From: Rhipidocladum racemiflorum
Taxonomy: Eukaryota > Streptophyta > Magnoliopsida > Poales > Poaceae
DNA: 64,000 bases
NCBI GenBank assembly: GCA_036346355.1
Contig: CM070580.1
Span: forward strand, 25,897,374 to 25,961,373
Direction: 5' to 3'
Within the stretch, counting starts at the first letter, position 1. The number at the start of each line of letters is the position of its first letter. Below, piece by piece: positions 1-12,063 of this stretch. The position numbers and the translations under genes are program-made. Under the pieces are notes generated by a model. The model was not told the DNA's origin, did not search any database, and saw only the letters and a program-made list of their open reading frames with translations.

Positions 1-3000
1 CATTCACAAATATTCATAATAGATTGTAAAGCGGTAAAACAGATAACAATAGTAATAATTTCACAATTGTTTCACAAGTAAACCATTCCACATCCTTAAA
101 CAATTATCACTTTTCCACAGGCAAACTGCCTCCAAACCCAAGTTCAATTTTGAGAAAAGCTAACCCTTAACTGTAATCCCCGAGCATTGTCCAGTACCGT
201 GGACTCGGCTATTCGAATAGGTTTTACACTCTGCAGAGGTTATACACTTTACCCACAAGATACAATCCGCTCACCACGTCAGCCGTGAATCACCATACAA
301 GAGTATGCGAATGAGTGATCATAACAAAGTCTTTCGGAAACTTCTAACAACACAAGTGGTCCTCCCCGGTTGTTGCACACTAACCCTTCCCTTAGCTAAG
401 GCGAAGTTTAGGCCAACCAACCGTTAGATGGGTACCTGGCCGCAGCCAGACGCTCCCGTACAACTTACACAAAGGGTGTAGTTGACCTCCTGAGGTCCCA
501 CAGGTACGTTATTAGCAACTTAATCAACTAGGTCCGCCCCATTACAGACATGTGGTTGTACGTTTGACTCACTTCAAAGGCTTGCAAGGTTAAGTCCTTA
601 GAATGACCAGGGCAAGACTACCCGAAGAACCAAATCAACCTTCCCGGTGCCACACCTGGCCCACCCGATCATAATCTTGCCACTTGCCCCGGTCTAAATC
701 ATTTTATCACCCCAGTTGATTATTGCGCAACACAATGCCAACAACAACTCGACTTCCTTGAAGAAGCACGAAGGCCTCCGCATATCAACATCATCGTGTT
801 GGCAACACGTCACACCATTTCAAAATACATTGCATATTCCATTAATCAATATTGACATTTGTAATTCCAAAATGATGGCACTGACTCGTTGCAGGTCTAA
901 GCAGACTAATACGTTCTATCTAACCCATGTTGGCAATTTATTAGCTACCAACTATTAATCAACAAACCTAGGGTGACAAATGAATCATGGCGTACAACTA
1001 TTATAGACAAGGTGGCAATAACAAATAGGTTAAATACCTAATCCCAAATTAATTGAAATCAGTTTATATCCAACTAGCATGCAATAATTTGAAACAACAT
1101 AAGTTTCGAAAATGGGATCAACATGGTCAAAGCACAACTTGCCTGGCCCTTGCAAATTTTACTGTCTTTTACTCTTTATCCTTGATCCTTGATCCTCGAG
1201 CTTCAACTTCCACTTTCTCGATCCTCAGCTCGTTCGAACGACTTCCGGATGACACGTCTAACGATTAAAGAAGAAGCAAGTACAACACATTCAAACGACA
1301 AATCAAGTAAAACTCCAAATAAGAACAAACAGCATTGGGCACAACGGCTGGGAAGAATTAGGAACTTGAAAGGATTGAATCAAAGATTGGACAAGAGAGG
1401 ACGGGCTTTCGGAAAAACACCGAAAAGGGAAAGATTAATAACTGGGAAAGAAAGAATAATATTCCGAAGAATATTTCTTCCGAAGTTATTATCTTGATCG
1501 GACAGATAGCGACATATGGGCTCTCGATCTATAAATCGGGTCCATAAGAATATGTTAGTTCACAATGAACTAAACTGAAGCTCAAGGTTGACTTTTGTTG
1601 ACCGAACGAAACACGGTCAAACAAAAGAGAGACGGATAGATCGGACACAGGGGTATGACAGATGGCCATTGGTCTATTGACCAAGTCCACGAACGAAGTC
1701 TAGGTCAAAGGTAGATTAGGTTTTCAGGGATAAGACAAGACAAGTGTCCTACCACGATTGAAACAACGGGAAAGATTGCAAATATAACAACGCGGCTCAC
1801 GATGAACTTAGTTCATCAAACCGGTCTTAGGTTAGGGTTTTGATTTGGCTTGAAGATGATATGACGATGAGACTAAGCTCACGTCATGATGATAGAACAG
1901 ATGAAGGCATCGCACTAAGGTTTGTGCATGAATGCATGCATGCGATGACAACGAAGCGATGAGAGCCAATCGTTAACGATGAAGCGTTAACGGAGGAATG
2001 TTAACGGCGGAGCGTTAACGGGGAAACATTAACGGTGGAATGCTAACGACGGAATGTTAACGGTGGAGCGTTAATGGTGAAACATTAACGGAGGAACGTT
2101 AACGGCAAAACGTTAACGGAGGAACGTTAACGACGGAGCATTAACGACAGAGCGTTAACGGTGAAACGTTAACGGCAACAGGTAACGGAGGAACGTTAAC
2201 GGTGGAGGTCAACCAATGATAGGATACTCATGAAGCGAAGTATCGACCGTCGGTACAACGACACGGCCGCGAAAAAATGCTACCAAGGACGGCTAACCGA
2301 TACGCGAACCGGCGGCAACGGTTTAGGCCGAAAGACGACGGTTTAAGGCCGGAATCGGCTCCGACGGCAAACGGAGACCAAAAGAACCTTAATGATGGAC
2401 CAAAACAGTACAAGATGATCCTTCGGATGCGACAACACGGTCGGAGCGAACCAAAATAGCCGGCGTCAAAAGGCGACGCGCGGCGACGGCAAACGGTGGC
2501 CTAAATATATAAAAAAATTCCGGAGGATGGGATGGCAAAGGGAGAATGTCTAATGCGTAGAACGCGGCGAGATGAACTCAACGGTATAGGCGGATTTTGC
2601 GGCGCCCTTCCGGATTAATCACAAACTGGCGATTAACAGGTTTCGGATCAAAATTTTGGACGGCCATAACTTCTAGAATAATGATCGGAACTTAACGAAA
2701 TTTGATCGAGAGCTAGATGGGACCAAGAGGCACACCGTGACGCAGGTGGCCCGAAGAAATACCTTCTGTAACAGCGGGGAACGCGCGAGGAAGTTTGCCA
2801 CTGTCTGAAACGCAGTCTGTTCGCAGTCTGAGCGGAGAAATTAATTTTCTGCGCCAAATACAGAGGGCAAAACCGTGAGGCAAGATGTGCATCACGTAGA
2901 GGACATCCCCAGGAGTCTACACAAAAAATTTCACGGTCAAACTCGAAAAATGGAGAGAGTTATGGTATCGGCAAGATTCGAGATTGAAACGGCCGTAACT

Positions 3001-4008
3001 TTTGATCCCTTGGGCCAAATTGCTTGAATTTTGGACAGCAAGCATATGGTACCTTGTGGCACACCGTGGCGAATACGGATCTCGAAAAGAGTCGACGAGC
3101 TGCCCGGGACGCGGCTCCAAAGTTCGGCCGGCGTCGGGCGACGTTCGGGCGACATTGCATGGTTTTGGAATTTTAGAAAATTGATCTGAGGTCTAGAGGA
3201 CGTGTGGGAGGTCTACAGGGGTTAGGGGTGGCGGCTAGGTTAAGCACAAAAAATTTGGACGCGTTTGGAGCAAAAACGGGTCTTGTAGGCATTTTATCGA
3301 GCAGTTTCCGTGCATGAATCGGATCCGGGCGACGTGGGCCAATGGGGGCACGACACGTGGCGTGGGGGGTGGCAGGCCTGGGCGTGGCCCAGCTCGGGCG
3401 CGTGGGCCGGTCTTGTGAGGCGAAGGGGCGGCGGCCCAGCGGTGGTGGGCCTTGCGCGCGGGAGTGAAGGGGGTGGCCGAGTGGGCCGGCGTGACTTGGT
3501 GGGCTGGCGGGGGAAGAGAGGAAGAAGGCTTTGATCCCAAAGGGATTTTCGGAATTTCCAACAAATTTTCGAATAAAAACAATTCCCGAAATTCAATTAA
3601 ATCATTTGAGGCAATAAAAATACCCGAAAAATTCTAGAAAAATTCCAGAAAATATTTTGAGACATTTTGAACTAAAATAAAATATTTGCAACAAAATTTT
3701 ATATAAACTTTTCCAAATAATTAATTAATTTCAATAAAAGGGCTTAATACAAATCGATTCCGAATAAATCCAATAAATAGCAAACGAGCTCCGAAAAATC
3801 TCAAAAATTACAGAAGAATTTCTTGAAGCACAAGGAATCCAAATAAAATAAAATTTATTTTATTTGAGGTTTAGAATAATCAAATTAAATTGTTTTAGCT
3901 TTTAGAAAATTCAAATCAAGCTTTATAAACGCGAGAAAATCAACGAAAATTTTTGGGAAGATAAACTAAACCCAAATTTTTTGAAAACCTAATTTTTGGG
4001 ATGTTACA
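1..4008 (-). mobile_element. Long LTR / noncoding part of a Ty3-gypsy-like retrotransposon, cut by window edge
   Basis: Read on the minus strand the segment begins at 4008 with TGTAACATCCCAAAAATT, a start seen in many plant gypsy LTRs. No coding domain is found through to base 1. The left 700 bases look like transcribed retrotransposon noncoding sequence, and 3300-3540 is strongly GC-rich. I infer a single LTR of at least 4 kb, as in Tekay/Del-type elements. Neither a primer-binding site nor a second LTR lies in the window, so the element boundary and lineage are unproven. The short open frames here are not supported as genes. Confidence 0.45.
1966..2207. repeat. Minisatellite of about 16-bp units containing GTTAACG
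   Basis: About fifteen degenerate units of the form GTTAACGGnGGAnC follow one another, with the HpaI-like palindrome GTTAAC in most units. Variants include GTTAACGAC and ATTAACGG. The array lies inside the presumed long LTR and does not keep one reading frame. Confidence 0.85.
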
Positions 4009-4019
4009 CTAGTCGCAGC

Positions 4020-4440
4020 TATCACGTGGCAAGATGGGAAAGTAGCGACCTGACCAGGGTTCACAATATCATAGATAATCGCTCGAATATCGCGATTATC
4101 AACCGTATTGAGCTGATTTGGCATCTAATACCGGTCAGTAAACTGGTTAAATTAAAAAAAATAAAAAAATTATGCGACGCAAATATCGCGATAATCGATG
4201 AATATCACTCGATTTTTTATGAATATTGAGAGAAAATCGGTCAAAAAATTGACCGCCGAAGAAGTCCATCTAGTCGGTTGATTATCAAGGCATATCGACA
4301 GATTATCAGTGAATACCGGTCGATTTTTGTTTTTTTTCCCCAAAAAAAATTGATTTCGTAACATTCGGTTTCTTGGTGATAATCGAAAATCACAAACCGC
4401 AAAAATCGTCATTTCGATAATTTAAACCTTTGACCTAACG
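4020..4440. repeat. Unclassified AT-rich repeat, copy 1 (ATCGCGATAATCG family)
   Basis: This stretch is full of ATATCGCGATAATCG-type palindromes plus ACCGGTC and TCGATTTTT blocks. A second copy lies at 8171-8515 in inverted orientation. For example, the TTCACAATATC...TCGAATATCGCGATTATC start of this copy is matched in reverse complement by the right end of the other. No coding potential is visible. The family is probably a nonautonomous DNA element but was not identified. Confidence 0.6.
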
Positions 4441-5107
4441 ACTGACTTAGATATAGAATTCTCCTCGAAAAATGCTGAGTACTTCCACGCCTGGATGGGA
4501 GACCACATGGCCCCCAAAATTAAGAGGTCCTATTTTTTATTTATTATTGTATTACTAGTTATTAATATTTGTATTAGTAAGAGTAAGAGTAAGAACTAAT
4601 AGATGAGTAGTTATTTTTATTCTCTTTATCTTCTTTTTTTACTATAAAAATTCATTCCTAAGCAAAACCATATGCTTTATTGATATTTTAAAGTTTTTGA
4701 AATAGTTAAATTATTTTTATTATGCAATTGTTGCATATAGAATTCTTTTGGTAATTTTGGTGACGATTGCACATGCAAAAAAAAGAACTCATATAGATTG
4801 AAGTTAAAGCTCTACTTGCATTCTATAATGAACTAGAAAAGACTTAACGATAGCTTTGAAATTGATCTAATTTGGAAAATACTAATTACAAGGATAATTG
4901 AAGGTTTTATTTCAAATAATACTAGAAGAATGGTGCTTTTTCAAGTAAAGGTTATATATGAATTTTTAGAGCGATATATCACATAATCCTTTGTACCATT
5001 TAAAAAAAAGATTATAATACAACTATAATATAAAATAATTTTTTGGTAATTAACTTTATATTGTGTGTAGACTAATTTTAAATTTAGCATGGGATGCCCA
5101 ATATTAA
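4441..5107. other. AT-rich intergenic sequence, no gene seen
   Basis: No domain-bearing frame, RNA gene or clear terminal repeat is visible. A short stretch at 4475-4510 faintly resembles the 3' part of 5S rRNA but is too short and too different to call. Confidence 0.5.
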
Positions 5108-5527
5108 GGGCCTGTTTGGGAGAGCTCTGCTCCTCAATTTTCAGCTCCACTCCAACTTCGTGTAGCCAAACACCTCAGCTACACAACTCAAACCTGTAAA
5201 AATGCGAATCTAGGAGGCTGCTTCATGGTTTTTGTGGAGCTCCTCAAGGGGTACTCCAAGAAACACTGTTTTATACCCACTCGTGAAGTTCATAGGTAAT
5301 TACCCACCTTTGCCACTAGTTACACATATGAGGTAATTACCACCTCCATTCAACATCCAAGGGCACAAATGGGTATCCACATCAAACCCATCTATTCTTG
5401 AAGCTAGATCTAATTTGCAAGCCAAACACCTCCCTTCCCTATTTCAACTTTATGATGGAGCTACTCTATGGTGAAGTTGGTGGAGTGGAGCTGATTTTTT
5501 TGGAGTGGAGCTCTGTCAAACAGGCCC
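5108..5527. mobile_element. Tourist-like (PIF/Harbinger) MITE with TAA target duplication
   Basis: The 420-bp element starts GGGCCTGTTTGGGAGAGCTC and ends with the inverted counterpart GAGCTCTGTCAAACAGGCCC. TAA precedes it at 5105-5107 and follows it at 5528-5530. The imperfect inverted ends continue inward through GAGCTCTGCTCC / GGAGTGGAGCTC. It has no coding capacity and would depend on a PIF/Harbinger transposase elsewhere. Confidence 0.85.
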
Positions 5528-5606
5528 TAAATACAACCCTGAGTGCTACTATCAAAAAGGTGCAGGGGTCTCTATATGTATAGTGCTGCCACGAGAGGTT
5601 AGGTTA

Positions 5607-5964
5607 GGGATATGTTTTGGATGGCTTTAGCTAAAGCTAGAAACTGTCTCAAACGATTGGATTCTCTGCAGTCAAAAGCCAAAAACCAATAGCCATTTGT
5701 ACTACGAGAAATTAAAAGCCAAAAGCTGGTTAGGGTAACTTTCTACGGCTTTGATAGATTGAGGTTCTAATTTTACCACTAGAGTTGAAGAAAATTACCA
5801 CCTCCTACTGAGTATAAAATCTCAAACCCACCCATCTCACCCTATTTCTGACCCGTATCCTCGTACCTAAAATCAGATTGCTAAACACTAAATCGCTTCA
5901 ACTTAACTGTATAGTCTAATAAAAAATTACTTCACAAAAGATATAGCTATGTCAAACAGATCCC
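5607..5964. mobile_element. MITE-like inverted-repeat element
   Basis: The left end GGGATATGTTTTGGATGGCT and the reverse complement of the right end, GGGATCTGTTTGACATAGCT, match imperfectly. That is a Tourist-like pattern. Flanking trinucleotides (TTA and GAT) do not match, so either the target duplication has decayed or the boundary is slightly off. Confidence 0.5.
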
Positions 5965-6039
5965 GATATGGCCATATGGGCTTCTGCCCAGGTTATGTAT
6001 GGCTGTGTCAAAAAATCTTCACGGTTTTCAAGTCGTGGT

Positions 6040-6986
6040 TAGGGTAGGCATTCCATTTTTTATCAACTTGGTTCGATTTATTGGGTTTAAAAATGTTTGA
6101 CTTATGAAAACAATATCGAATTTCTTGGATGAAAATAGAAAACTGAACCGAAATAACTGAAATTTTTCGATTTGATTATTTTGATTTTTCGGTAAACCAA
6201 AATATGCTAACAGGCAATAGCATCAATTTGTGCTTTTGCGGATTCTATGAGCATACAAATGACTATTGTAAATCTCATTGGATCATATTAGTATCAGTGG
6301 GATTAAAAAACAACGTCAAGTTGGTGCCTCGGATATTTCGACATAACCCACCATAATTCTAGTAAAGGAAAATCAAAAGAAAGTGATATGAACAGATGAT
6401 CGGGTTGCTGTGATAGTGAAAAATAGAGGATCAACTACTTTGCATTAAAAATTGATCAACTTAGAATTCAATCATCACCTCAAATCAACTTCATGAAGCT
6501 TAGCAATATAGCATGTGAAAATTTGTGAACACTTCATGCGAAAATTTTAATGAAGACAAGTATTTACATGAACAAGTATGTACAGTAATTACTGAATCAT
6601 CACTACATGCAACATAGATCTTGTACCATTCCAAACTAAAGAAATTCTAGAAAATGTGCAAACCGAACCAATCCAGAGGCCTTACCTGGAAATTTGAGGA
6701 GATTTCTTAGATCTGAAAATTTGAGGAAATTTCTATGTGAGAAAGAAATTAGGACTCAGGGTGCCCAACTCATACCTTGAAGGGAGCAGAGGATGAAGAA
6801 ATGTCGCGGTCGAGGTCATCAGAAGTCGTGATCGAGGTCATTGGCAGCCACAGCCAAGGAGGGAAACCAAGATGCTGCAGGCAGTGCTGCAGTGATGGAC
6901 TTCGAAGGCAATGGCTAGTACGGACCCAGGGGCTGACGACGAGGGACGCTAGGATTGGCAGCAACCATTACTTCGGTTAGGGTTTG

Positions 6987-7031
<45 letters not shown>

Positions 7032-7285
7032 GGAGGGCGAAAGGAGGTGTCGATTCTGGAGTCGGGACTGGGCTGGAATGGGTGAACGGGAAATGGCCGA
7101 ATGGAATGGGGACTAGGTACGAATAGGGAGCCGAATGATTCGATGGCGATTTGGTTACTTCGGTTTCTAGAATGAAATAATCGAACCAAAATCCAAATAA
7201 TATCGAAATAAAAACTGAACCGTAACACATAAAACAACTTTTTCGGTTAATTAGGATTGTTTTGTTGGTTTCGGTTAAAAAATGC
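6040..7285. mobile_element. Possible degenerate nonautonomous DNA element with CGGTT-rich ends
   Basis: Both flanks are rich in TTCGGTT / AACCGAA blocks in opposite orientation, a subterminal pattern common in plant hAT elements. The outermost ends (AGGCATTCCATTTTTTA and, inverted, AGGCATTTTTTAACC) are weakly similar, and no target duplication was found. The middle (6770-7150) is GC-richer and might be captured sequence. The call is tentative. Confidence 0.3.
6989..7028. repeat. (GA)20 microsatellite
   Basis: An uninterrupted GA dinucleotide run of about 40 bases follows GGTTTGGG. It reads as CT on the minus strand, a pattern often seen in grass promoters and 5' UTRs, but no gene was found next to it. 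Confidence 0.95.
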
Positions 7286-8170
7286 CTCGGTTGGGCTTTT
7301 TTCTTGAGATTGTATATCTTCTCATTTTTAGCGTATACTTCCTATGTACAAGTTTACAAGTCATATTTCTTTATGAATAAAAAGATATTAAAAATGAGTA
7401 AATTACTTATAATTATTATCACTACTCACTATATTCAATGTATACATGTAGAGAGTATAAAGTAAATATAGATATTTATTAAGGGTATAGAAGGAACATC
7501 ACACAACGGCTCATATGTTACACGTCCTGTGTTATGGATAAAATTATTTAAAATACATCTTATACACTTAGAAGGAGATAATATATCAATATACACTACG
7601 ACTCGTATGTTACACGGCCTTGTCCTTGTGAGCACGTGACGTCCCGTATCTTCGACTTGTGAGTTCTAGCCCATCTGTGGTGTTCTAAGTTTGTGACCTG
7701 CAAGTCCAACAAAGTGAGGCCCAGTACTTCTCTTGTGCCTCCGTCTCGTCTAAGCTACCTCGTATCAGGGTAAGGCGCTAGGCGTAAGACCATCCAATGC
7801 AAACCACACCGCGAAGGTCAAAACATGCACTCTATCGCAACCAAAGGTTACACTTGAAAAAGATTCCTCCACGACCACGGACCACAGACCACCACTGGTC
7901 TAGTTTATTTTAACTTCTGAATTATAGATTCTAGATTATAAAAAAATATTTTTATTATAGAAAAATTGAGTTAAGTCGGCTGGGACTTCTAGGTTCTGAA
8001 CTGGGTCGGCGAGAATCAGCAAGAATCAGGTTCCAACCGGATTCTGATTCTATGTAGAGGACTACTTTTGATTCTCAGAAAAACTGTCTAGAATCATCCT
8101 GTTCGGCAAATAATCCACTTTTAAAGTAGAAGATGTGCATAAACTAAAATGAACCAGCCTTAGTAGGACC
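7286..8170. other. Intergenic sequence, no gene seen
   Basis: No coding domain is visible. An 18-base block (CGGCTCATATGTTACACG and a close variant) occurs twice, near 7510 and 7600, in direct orientation. Nothing else could be supported. Confidence 0.5.
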
Positions 8171-8515
8171 ATGGTTCACATTATCGAAATCGCCCTAGTT
8201 CGGTAACGATTTTCTTCGAAAATCGCCAAAAATTGAAGAGTTCCGAATTCTAACTTTTTTAATAGAAAAATCGGAAAAAAAACCTGATAATCGCGATATT
8301 TGCCTTGTTAATCAGCCGACCAAGTGAACTTCCTCGTCAGTCGATTTTTGAGCGATTTTTGCTCGATATGTCTCGATAATCATGATATTTGCATTGCATA
8401 AAATTTTTTGAATTTTTTTAAATTAGCCGGTTTACGGACCGGTATCTAATATCGTACCGGTTCGATAAAGTCGATTATCGCGATATTCGGATGATAATCG
8501 ATGATAAATTGATTA
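8171..8515. repeat. Unclassified AT-rich repeat, copy 2 (inverted relative to 4020-4440)
   Basis: The segment holds GATAATCGCGATATTTG, GACCGGTATCTAATATCG and GATTATCGCGATATTCGG, matching copy 1 in reverse complement. The two copies are about 3.7 kb apart and diverged. They therefore look like separate insertions of one family rather than the ends of a single element. Confidence 0.6.
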
Positions 8516-8888
8516 GGACCATCAGAAGCCAACAACCCAAAGAGTCAAAGAATAGTTAACTAGACAGACTCCATTCAAATCCAGCAACCAAATGAGCCTG
8601 CCTAACAGGATTGCCAATTGACAACAACAATTCAAACCAAGTGCATTTGGTAAAACCTACATTTGCGAATACATTTGTTTTTTTTTTAAAAAAAAAAGCA
8701 ATCGAACCCCAAAAAAAAAGATATGTAGGAATTGTTTCAGAATTTGTATGTATCGCTATCTTTTCTCGCTTAGCCTTTGTTTCAAACAAAGGAATTTTTA
8801 TAGATTGTTACAACAATTGAACTATTTTTTAGTGTAGTTTTTTTGTTTTGAAATTCTTGCATTTCAAACAATCCCTGCTAGATGGGAT

Positions 8889-8925
8889 CAGTGGTGGAGC
8901 TAAAAAAGTTTCAAAGAGGGGGGCT
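8889..8925. mobile_element. Possible hAT terminus CAGTGGTGGAGCTAAA
   Basis: The sequence resembles the CAGnGGCGGAGC-type ends of plant hAT elements. It lies about 150 bp beyond the 3' end of the transposase pseudogene, where a terminus would be expected. A matching opposite end was not found beyond 10743. Confidence 0.35.
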
Positions 8926-9037
8926 TAAAAAAACATTCAAAATTAACTATTATGACTATCGATATATTGTAAAATAGTTGAAATTTAAATTGTATACAAT
9001 ATAAGTATGTAATCATGAAAGGAGAAAAATGTACCAT

Positions 9038-10743
9038 TCATTGCTTCAAAAGAGTTGACAGTTGATATTTACGAGTTTTCATATTCTGAAAACGTTGTAA
9101 GATATCTTCCATGTCTATCTTTGCAAACACGTCTCGCTCAATGTAGCATACCATAAGATCATTCAACCAGTCATCACTTATCTTATTGCGCAAATCTGTC
9201 TTAATAATCTTCATTGCCGAGAAAGCTCTTTCAACTGTAGCTGTTCCCACAGGTAAAATTAGTGCCAATTCAATCAGTCTATAGACCAATGGATAAACCA
9301 GGTGCTTCTTTGCTTGAACCATCTTTACAGCGAAGCTAACAAGATCATCATTACTTTGAAATTCATCTCTTGATTCTCTTCTCGTGTCATCAACAAATAA
9401 GTCAAGTTGTTCTTCCAAAAACAACACAGTCATATGCTGAAAAATCATCAGAATATATTTCTGAAAGTCGCATAAGCTTGCCATGATCAAAGTTTGCAAA
9501 TGAATCTCTCGGATATAAACAAGAAATGTATCTCAAAAGCTTTGTAGAAGTTTTACTGAATCGACTCCCTAACTCTGTAGCAAGGGAATCAATCACAACA
9601 AGAAAAATATCAACATAATAGTAATGATGATAAGTGACAAATTGCCTTTCACGTTTCATATGACCTCTAGCATGCTTTCGATCTTCCATATTGGGCACTG
9701 GAATTTCTGAAGCACTACAAAACTTCTTTACTTCTTCTAAAAGTGGTTCACATCCGTTTTCTCTAAATTGTTGTAGACGGGCTTTCACACTAGAAAGAAG
9801 TACTATGGCATTAACAATGTTTTGATCCTTTTGCTGCAAGAGACGTGACAAATCATTTGTCATGCTTAATATTTTGATCATGAGGTGCAAGATAAACACA
9901 AAGTCAAAGGTTTGCATGTTTCCATGAATCCATTTGCTCTCCCTCTTTGACTCATGTCAAATCCATCTTCATTAACATTCTTTAGAACTGTCAACACTGA
10001 ATCCCACATCGTACTAAAACAAAGTTACCTTTATTTGATGAACTAAATGATTCATCATGTCCATGAAAAGCAAGACCTTGTGATAAAAGAAATCGAACAA
10101 CCTTTGTAACAGCAGTTAAACGAGCTCTATATTGAACTCGCATATCATTCGTGCAAGTTTCTATCACTTGTCGAATACTTTGCTCTTGATTTTTGAAAGC
10201 CTTACATAAGCCTCTTGCGTTGTTGTGAGAACTATTGACTCCACCAACATGTTTACGGAATGATTCTTTCGCCTTCTTCCAATTGAAAAAACCATCCTTT
10301 ATGAACACATCATTTGCAAAACAATCAAACCCCAGTTGTTTGAAAAGATAACAGTAAAAGCAAAATACTGCATCTTTCTCTATGCTATACTCTAGCCAAT
10401 CAAAATCATTAAACCATGTCTTTTGGAAGCTTCTTGAAATATTTCCCTGCTGTTTACTTGGAAAATTATGACCGACTGGTTGGTATGGACCTTTTAATAA
10501 GTATGACCTTCTCACATCATCTCTAATTTTGGACTCGTATTGTTCAATTGGCTTGCGCAATCCTGGATCGGCAACAATGTCACTTGGACTCAATTCAACA
10601 TTAATACGAGCTTTCTTTTGTGTGGCAGAAGGATCTAAATCTCTAGGTTGAGATGGTGACTCCTCAATCTCCTCTAACGGTCTTGATGTTGATAAGGATT
10701 TAAAGAATCTTTTCATTGAAAGAATCCAATATTGTTTAGCCAT
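9038..10743 (-). pseudogene. hAT-type transposase (TTF zinc finger / hAT dimerisation, ZMYM1-like), internally deleted
   Basis: The N-terminal part (9991-10743, 250 residues) has the cysteine-containing TTF-type zinc-finger region with 'VFCFYCYLF' and 'KTWFNDFDWLEYS'. The C-terminal part (9038-9499) has the hAT dimerisation core, with motifs 'VYPLVYRLIEL' and 'VERAFSAMK'. The middle part (9402-9917) matches the region just before that core. Comparison with the family indicates that most of the DUF4371 catalytic region is missing at about 10005-10030. A one-base length change in a T run near 9417-9422 (minus strand) shifts the frame before 'LEEQLDLFVDDTR'. Such transposases cut and paste hAT elements with 8-bp target duplications. 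This copy cannot make a full enzyme. Confidence 0.8.
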
Positions 10744-11403
10744 TCAATTTATCAATCTGTAATCTGTTCATCAAGAATCCACTATTGTTTAGCCAACTAG
10801 GGTTTGAATAAGAAAATAATTAATCTCCATATACAGAAATATATATACCATAGGTCGTAGCGGATTTCATGAAATATATTCAGAAAATAATACAGCGGCT
10901 TGTAAACGTGAGTAGTGCACTAACAATCAACATGCTTGTGAAAATAACTTACAATTTACAAATAAGCAGGTCGCGATCGCAAAGACGCTTGTGAGGCTGT
11001 GACCCTGTCTAGCCGTCTCCTCGCTGGTGTGAATCGTGTCGGCCAGTCGGCGTGCCACCCGTCGCCCGGACGCGAAGAGACGAAGCCGCTGAATCGCCGA
11101 GACACGGATGACGAACAGAGTCGGCCGGTCGGGAGTCACGCAAGTTTGCGACGTCTGAAATTGAAAACGAACTGATCTGCCGTAGCGCCGTCGGCGTACT
11201 AAAAAAAATTCACGACTCAAAGACCCACACGGACACAGTATGCGTTAATCGTTATGCGTATGAGGCTATCAACGTATGGGGGCTTACCGGCGATGGGCCA
11301 CCCGGCCATGGGCTTCAAGTGGGAGCCTGGGGGTAGACGTCTTTGCCCACCCAGCCCCACCGAGGCCTCCGCTTCTGGATGGGATTCATTCTTGATGATC
11401 AGG
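10744..11403. other. Intergenic sequence, no gene seen
   Basis: This stretch is AT-rich near the pseudogene and then GC-richer (10960-11480). No domain-bearing frame was recognised. It may include the 5' end of the hAT element, but no clear terminal repeat was found. Confidence 0.45.
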
Positions 11404-12063
11404 CAGGGTGTAAAGGATTCAAATTTTGGTCCAAAATCCGAAATCTCAGTCGAGATTTCGGATTTTGGACCCCTCATTCAAAATCCTGGCTGGGAAAAAA
11501 ATTAAAAAAAATTAAATTTCGGATTTCTTGGCGAGATCTCGGCGATTTCAGCCGAAATTCAATGGTTTTTTTGCTAGATTTTAATTTTTGTGCGTCGGAT
11601 TTGATTGGATTTAGGGTCAAGATGATCCACAAAAAAATTTAAAAAAATTTAACATGTTTTTGACCATTTTTTTGTCGGGTAGGATTATCCGAATTTTTTA
11701 AAATTTCTCAAGATTGATTATCATCTGAAAATTTTATAGGAATATTATGGATGTGTTAGGACCATTCACAAAAAAAAATTCAAAATTTTCTAAAGTAATT
11801 TGAACTATTTTTCATTCAGGTAAAATTTATCAGTCCGTCTTTAGTAGCACTATTTGTCATTTGTGTAGATCATGTGGTCTGAAGACTCATCTTGTTTGAA
11901 TCATCTTGTGTGGATCATGCTTACTGTTAGAGCCTCATTCAAGTTAAGTGGATGCTAGATATGTTTGTTTGGATCATCTTGTCTAAAGACTTATCTTGTT
12001 TGCACTTATGTTGTCACCTAGCTTGCTTCTTGTGTGAATACTATATATGATGGTTTGTGAATC

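Noticed and set aside
1966..2207. CRISPR-like regular repeats
   Set aside because: The units are contiguous and degenerate with no unique spacers, and the DNA is plant nuclear. It is a minisatellite.
4475..4510. Sequence resembling the 3' part of 5S rRNA (CTGGATGGGAGACCAC)
   Set aside because: Only about 16 bases resemble the gene and the internal promoter boxes are absent. It may be chance or a remote retroelement relic.
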